Part shown: positions 5,196 through 7,635 of the stretch, in pieces
How the letters are laid out: each line of letters opens with the position of its first letter
Numbering within the stretch: the first letter of the stretch is position 1
Source of the DNA: an uncultured Coleofasciculus sp.
Lineage (GTDB): Bacteria; Cyanobacteriota; Cyanobacteriia; Cyanobacteriales; Coleofasciculaceae
Assembly: GCA_902805485.1 (NCBI GenBank)
Contig: CADCTM010000835.1
Coordinates: 1 to 7,635 of the forward strand
Length of the DNA: 7,635 bases
Direction: 5' to 3'
The notes under the pieces: generated by a model
What the model saw: only the letters and a program-made list of their open reading frames with translations
Database searches by the model: none
What the model was told of the DNA's origin: nothing
Made by a program: the position numbers and the translations under genes

Positions 5196-6032
5196 GTGCC
5201 CACTCACTCGAAAACCTTTCCTGCTTGGGCGTTCATCTCCCTCGCTGTTAATGGGCTATTGGTCGTTGCGATCGCGACGGGGCTGCAACGGAACTACCAA
5301 TGGTCAATACCTCCCGTCAGCCAATCCGCCGTAGCTGCCCGCGCTTCTACGCCCAAATCCGAACCGCCGGAATTTCTTGGTCCCCGCCACCTGCTCAATT
5401 ACCAACAGTGGGTAGCACTCCTGCAACAGGAAGCAGAAGTTGCAGCAACCCAAAAACCCCAACATTTATCCGTACTTTTGGGTGATTCTCTCAGTTTGTG
5501 GTTTCCGGCTCAAGTGTTACCACCCAAACGCAACTGGCTAAATCAGGGGATATCCGGCGAAACCTCCGCCGGGTTGCTCGATCGCTTGGCTTTAATTGAT
5601 CGAACCCAACCGGAAGTCATTTTTGTATTAATTGGCATCAATGACTTGATTCGCGGTGCCACAGACGAAACGATTTTGGCAAATCAACGGTTGATTCTTC
5701 GCTACTTGCGGCAAGTGCATCCCCAAGCCAAGATTGTAATGCAGTCGATTTTGCCCCACGGTGGGGACAAGGTGACATGGGAAGGACGCGATCGCCTGCT
5801 TGCTATCCCCAATAGTCGTATCCTGGCACTGAATGAGCAGATAAAAGCGATCGCCAAAGAAGAAGGGGGCATTTACCTCGATCTGTACCCACTTTTTGCC
5901 GACACCAACGGCAACCTTAACCCAGAGTTAAGTAGCGACGGCTTACACTTAAGTCTCCAAGGCTACAAAATCTGGCGCAATGCGATAATTGTTCTCAATC
6001 AGGTTGTCCTGGAGCCTCAAGCCAAAGAATGA
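5196..6032 (+). CDS. SGNH/GDSL-family hydrolase, membrane anchored
   Basis: A 278-aa hydrolase of the SGNH superfamily (esterases, lipases, acyl-thioesterases, carbohydrate esterases). All four blocks are visible: block I GDSLS with nucleophile Ser98, block II around Gly118/Gly121 (NQGISGE), block III GIND with Asn149, and block V SSDGLH with Asp248 and His251. An N-terminal hydrophobic segment at about 9-30, without a clear cleavage site, suggests a signal anchor that places the domain outside the membrane; residues 36-60 are a Ser/Pro-rich linker. The true substrate cannot be read from the sequence; acyl or acetyl esters of lipids or cell-wall sugars are typical. GTG 5196 is the first start after an in-frame stop (5187-5189) and has only a weak GGA 11 nt upstream. 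A terminator lies ahead and ispH starts 72 nt downstream on the same strand, so co-transcription with ispH is possible. Confidence 0.85.
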   Translation: MPTHSKTFPAWAFISLAVNGLLVVAIATGLQRNYQWSIPPVSQSAVAARASTPKSEPPEFLGPRHLLNYQQWVALLQQEAEVAATQKPQHLSVLLGDSLSLWFPAQVLPPKRNWLNQGISGETSAGLLDRLALIDRTQPEVIFVLIGINDLIRGATDETILANQRLILRYLRQVHPQAKIVMQSILPHGGDKVTWEGRDRLLAIPNSRILALNEQIKAIAKEEGGIYLDLYPLFADTNGNLNPELSSDGLHLSLQGYKIWRNAIIVLNQVVLEPQAKE

Positions 6033-6096
6033 AACGCCGTTAAAGCCTCCAAGCATTCTATGATCGAGGGGAATTAAGAATATATATCTATTTCGT

Positions 6097-6100
6097 AGGA
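6097..6100 (+). promoter_or_regulatory. Shine-Dalgarno of ispH
   Basis: AGGA ends 4 nt before the ATG at 6105. An AT-rich stretch at 6079-6091 (TATATATC) could supply a -10 box for an ispH promoter in the 72-nt gap after the hydrolase gene, but no clear -35 accompanies it. Confidence 0.45.
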
Positions 6101-6104
6101 CAGC

Positions 6105-7313
6105 ATGGATACAAAAGCCTTTAAGCGATCGCTTCACAGTTCAGACAACTACCACCGCAAAGGATTTGGTCACGAAGCTGAAGTTGCTACGCAGTTGCAA
6201 TCAGAATATCAAAGCGACCTGATCCAAGAAATTCGTGCCAACAACTATCGCCTGCAACGGGGAAATGTCACCATTTTACTTGCCGAAGCTTTCGGTTTTT
6301 GCTGGGGTGTTGAGCGTGCCGTAGCGATGGCTTATGAAACCCGTCAACATTTTCCCACCGAACAAATTTGGATTACTAACGAAATCATCCACAACCCTTC
6401 GGTAAATCAGCGCTTGCGAGATATGCAAGTTGGTTTTATTGAAGTGGAAAAAGATCAAAAAGACTTTTCCGTTGTCGCATCTGGGGATGTGGTAATTTTA
6501 CCCGCATTTGGTGCCAGCGTTCAGGAAATGCAGCTACTTAACGAGAAAAACTGCAAAATTGTTGATACAACTTGCCCTTGGGTTTCTAAAGTTTGGAACA
6601 CTGTTGAGAAGCACAAAAAAAGAGATTACACCTCAATTATTCACGGCAAATACAACCACGAAGAAACGATCGCCACTAGTTCCTTTGCCGATAAATATTT
6701 GGTCGTGCTGAATCTGAAACAAGCGGAATATGTGGCTAACTACATCCTCAACGGTGGCAGTCGCGAGGAATTCCTGACAAAGTTTACCCACGCTCATTCC
6801 GCTGGATTCGACCCAGACAAAGATTTGGAGCAAGTCGGTATCGCCAACCAAACAACCATGCTCAAGAGCGAAACAGAGCAGATTGGGAAGCTTTTTGAGC
6901 GGACGATGATGAAGAAGTATGGTCCCGGTGAGTTAAATAACCATTTCCAAAGCTTTAACACGATCTGCGATGCTACCCAAGAGCGACAAGATGCGATGTT
7001 TGGGTTGGTGGAAGAAAAGTTGGATTTGATGGTGGTAATTGGGGGTTTTAATTCTTCTAATACCACGCACCTGCAAGAAATTTCCGTTGAGCGGAGTATT
7101 CCTTCTTATCATATTGATTGTGCTGAACGAATTGGTCCGGGAAATCAGGTAGAGCATAAGCCGTTGCACCGCGAATTGGAAGTAAAGGAAAATTGGTTGC
7201 CTGATGGGGAAATTGTTGTGGGCGTTACTTCTGGAGCCTCAACACCGGATAAAGTAGTAGAAGATGCGATCGAGCGGATTTTTGAGTTGAAGGCGGCGAT
7301 GGTGGTGGTTTAA
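6105..7313 (+). CDS. ispH: 4-hydroxy-3-methylbut-2-enyl diphosphate reductase (IspH/LytB)
   Basis: A 402-aa iron-sulfur enzyme that catalyses the last MEP-pathway step, reducing HMBPP to IPP and DMAPP, the precursors of carotenoids, the phytol side chain, quinones and other isoprenoids. The three [4Fe-4S] ligands are Cys66 (GFCWGV), Cys157 (TTCPWV) and Cys288 (ICDAT). Substrate-binding motifs are also present: IIHNP with His96, the NHEET motif with His185 and Glu186/187, ANQTT with Thr250/251, FNSSNT with Ser317, Ser318 and Asn319, and TSGAST with Ser379. The protein is longer than the ~316-aa E. coli enzyme: it has a ~55-residue N-terminal extension before the first strand and inserts in the middle (about 205-245), as is usual for cyanobacterial and plant-type IspH. 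The enzyme is soluble. ATG 6105 has AGGA upstream. No damage is seen. The function is very secure. Confidence 0.97.
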   Translation: MDTKAFKRSLHSSDNYHRKGFGHEAEVATQLQSEYQSDLIQEIRANNYRLQRGNVTILLAEAFGFCWGVERAVAMAYETRQHFPTEQIWITNEIIHNPSVNQRLRDMQVGFIEVEKDQKDFSVVASGDVVILPAFGASVQEMQLLNEKNCKIVDTTCPWVSKVWNTVEKHKKRDYTSIIHGKYNHEETIATSSFADKYLVVLNLKQAEYVANYILNGGSREEFLTKFTHAHSAGFDPDKDLEQVGIANQTTMLKSETEQIGKLFERTMMKKYGPGELNNHFQSFNTICDATQERQDAMFGLVEEKLDLMVVIGGFNSSNTTHLQEISVERSIPSYHIDCAERIGPGNQVEHKPLHRELEVKENWLPDGEIVVGVTSGASTPDKVVEDAIERIFELKAAMVVV

Positions 7314-7318
7314 AGCGA

Positions 7319-7343
7319 GTAGGGTGAGCTAATTTCACCCTAC
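7319..7343. repeat. 9-bp inverted repeat between ispH and the convergent ORF
   Basis: GTAGGGTGA (7319-7327) and TCACCCTAC (7335-7343) are perfect complements around a 7-nt loop, 5 nt after the ispH stop. Neither strand has a T-run after it, so it is an atypical terminator. It could still act as a bidirectional 3'-end hairpin between convergent genes. The arms resemble the TAGGGTG/CACCCTA palindromes dispersed through many cyanobacterial genomes; the ten bases TCACCCTACC recur at 1900-1909 in the first amt's 3' hairpin. Confidence 0.5.
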
Positions 7344-7355
7344 CACTGAAGAAAC

Positions 7356-7580
7356 CTACTTCTTTTGACCCTTTTGTAAGTAGTCCAGAATCATAAAACA
7401 TAACTTGAGTGCAGGTATCGCCCAATTTGCCGCATCTGGGTTGATGAATCCGGCAAAAGCAATAACGGCAAACTCAAGAATTTTGCGTGCTACTTTATTT
7501 CGATTTGCTTTAACTGAAGAATTTGGCTGTGCCGTTGCTAAACCATAAATCACTGGGTAGCGAATGGCGATTTGTAGCAT
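7356..7580 (-). CDS. Short hypothetical ORF, convergent to ispH, possibly open past the window edge
   Basis: A 74-codon frame with stop TAG at 7356-7358. I do not recognise the family. Residues 33-66 are largely hydrophobic (from KILEFAVIAFAGF to ALKLCFMILDYL), suggesting two short helices that may associate with the membrane; the N-terminal third is polar and the C-terminus basic (QKGQKK). The ATG at 7578-7580 has no Shine-Dalgarno. The frame stays open for another 18 codons to the window edge without an alternative start, so the gene may begin outside. Codons 39-52 lie in a perfect inverted repeat whose other arm at 7590-7631 encodes the same 14 residues on the plus strand. This supports the frame being, or having been, protein-coding. 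It could also be a chance ORF. Confidence 0.4.
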   Translation of the reverse strand: MLQIAIRYPVIYGLATAQPNSSVKANRNKVARKILEFAVIAFAGFINPDAANWAIPALKLCFMILDYLQKGQKK

Positions 7581-7631
7581 TAATTGGCTGTTATTGCTTT
7601 TGCCGGATTCATCAACCCAGATGCGGCAAAT
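7425..7631. repeat. Perfect 42-bp inverted repeat at the right edge
   Basis: The arms 7425-7466 and 7590-7631 are exact reverse complements, separated by 123 bases. Each arm is exactly 14 codons in the frame that gives VIAFAGFINPDAAN: the left arm on the minus strand, the right arm on the plus strand (where a TTG at 7584 follows a stop at 7581-7583). Identity stops abruptly on both sides (TGGGCG against AGAA outside). It may be a partial inverted duplication of a small gene, part of a mobile or repeat unit, or a contig-end artefact. Confidence 0.8.
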
Positions 7632-7635
7632 AGAA

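Larger units (their letters stand above)
3514..6132. repeat. Seven HIP1 octamers (GCGATCGC)
   Basis: The highly iterated palindrome of cyanobacterial genomes occurs at 3514, 3693, 4012, 5268, 5788, 5847 and 6125 (first bases). It is found inside the second amt, the SGNH hydrolase gene and ispH. None was seen in the first 3.5 kb. HIP1 is a genome-wide signature, not a mobile element. Confidence 0.85.

Noticed and set aside
1..7635. CRISPR array, tRNA, rRNA or transposase
   Set aside because: No regularly spaced repeats, cloverleaf-like sequence, rRNA segments or transposase motifs were seen; the 42-bp inverted repeat has no transposase beside it in the window.

Overview
The window looks like chromosomal DNA from a cyanobacterium, probably a filamentous or other large-genome type. 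It holds seven copies of the cyanobacterial HIP1 octamer GCGATCGC. It also has cyanobacterial-type NtcA sites (GTA-N8-TAC), an IspH of the long (~400 aa) cyanobacterial form, and wide AT-rich spacers. No rRNA, tRNA, CRISPR array, integrase or transposase gene was seen.

Layout. Positions 1-256 are the leader of a first ammonium transporter gene (amt, 257-1867, +). An 866-bp spacer (1868-2733) has no convincing protein gene but carries two strong plus-strand hairpin terminators and one canonical NtcA-type site, so it may encode a short RNA. A small minus-strand gene (2734-3135) encodes an unrecognised protein with a signal peptide and one membrane segment. A 333-bp divergent spacer (3136-3468) carries two further GTA-N8-TAC sites and a 13-bp inverted repeat. 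A second ammonium transporter follows (about 3487-4926, +), closed by a terminator at 5060-5111. Then come a membrane-anchored SGNH/GDSL hydrolase (5196-6032, +) and ispH (6105-7313, +), the last enzyme of the MEP isoprenoid pathway. The last 300 bases hold a short convergent hypothetical ORF and a perfect 42-bp inverted repeat that ends four bases before the window edge.

How the genes fit together. The left two thirds form a nitrogen-acquisition locus. Two Amt proteins of clearly different subtypes flank a small membrane protein, and the spacers carry matches to the binding site of NtcA, the global nitrogen regulator of cyanobacteria. Both Amts keep the ammonium-conduction residues and a C-terminal tail of the kind that PII/GlnK binds, but no PII gene is in the window. 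The right third (SGNH hydrolase and ispH) is housekeeping and seems unrelated to nitrogen.

Most worth following up: the small membrane protein between the two amt genes; the NtcA-site-to-terminator segment at about 2368-2612; and the inverted repeat at the right edge, which is either a partial gene duplication or an assembly fold-back.
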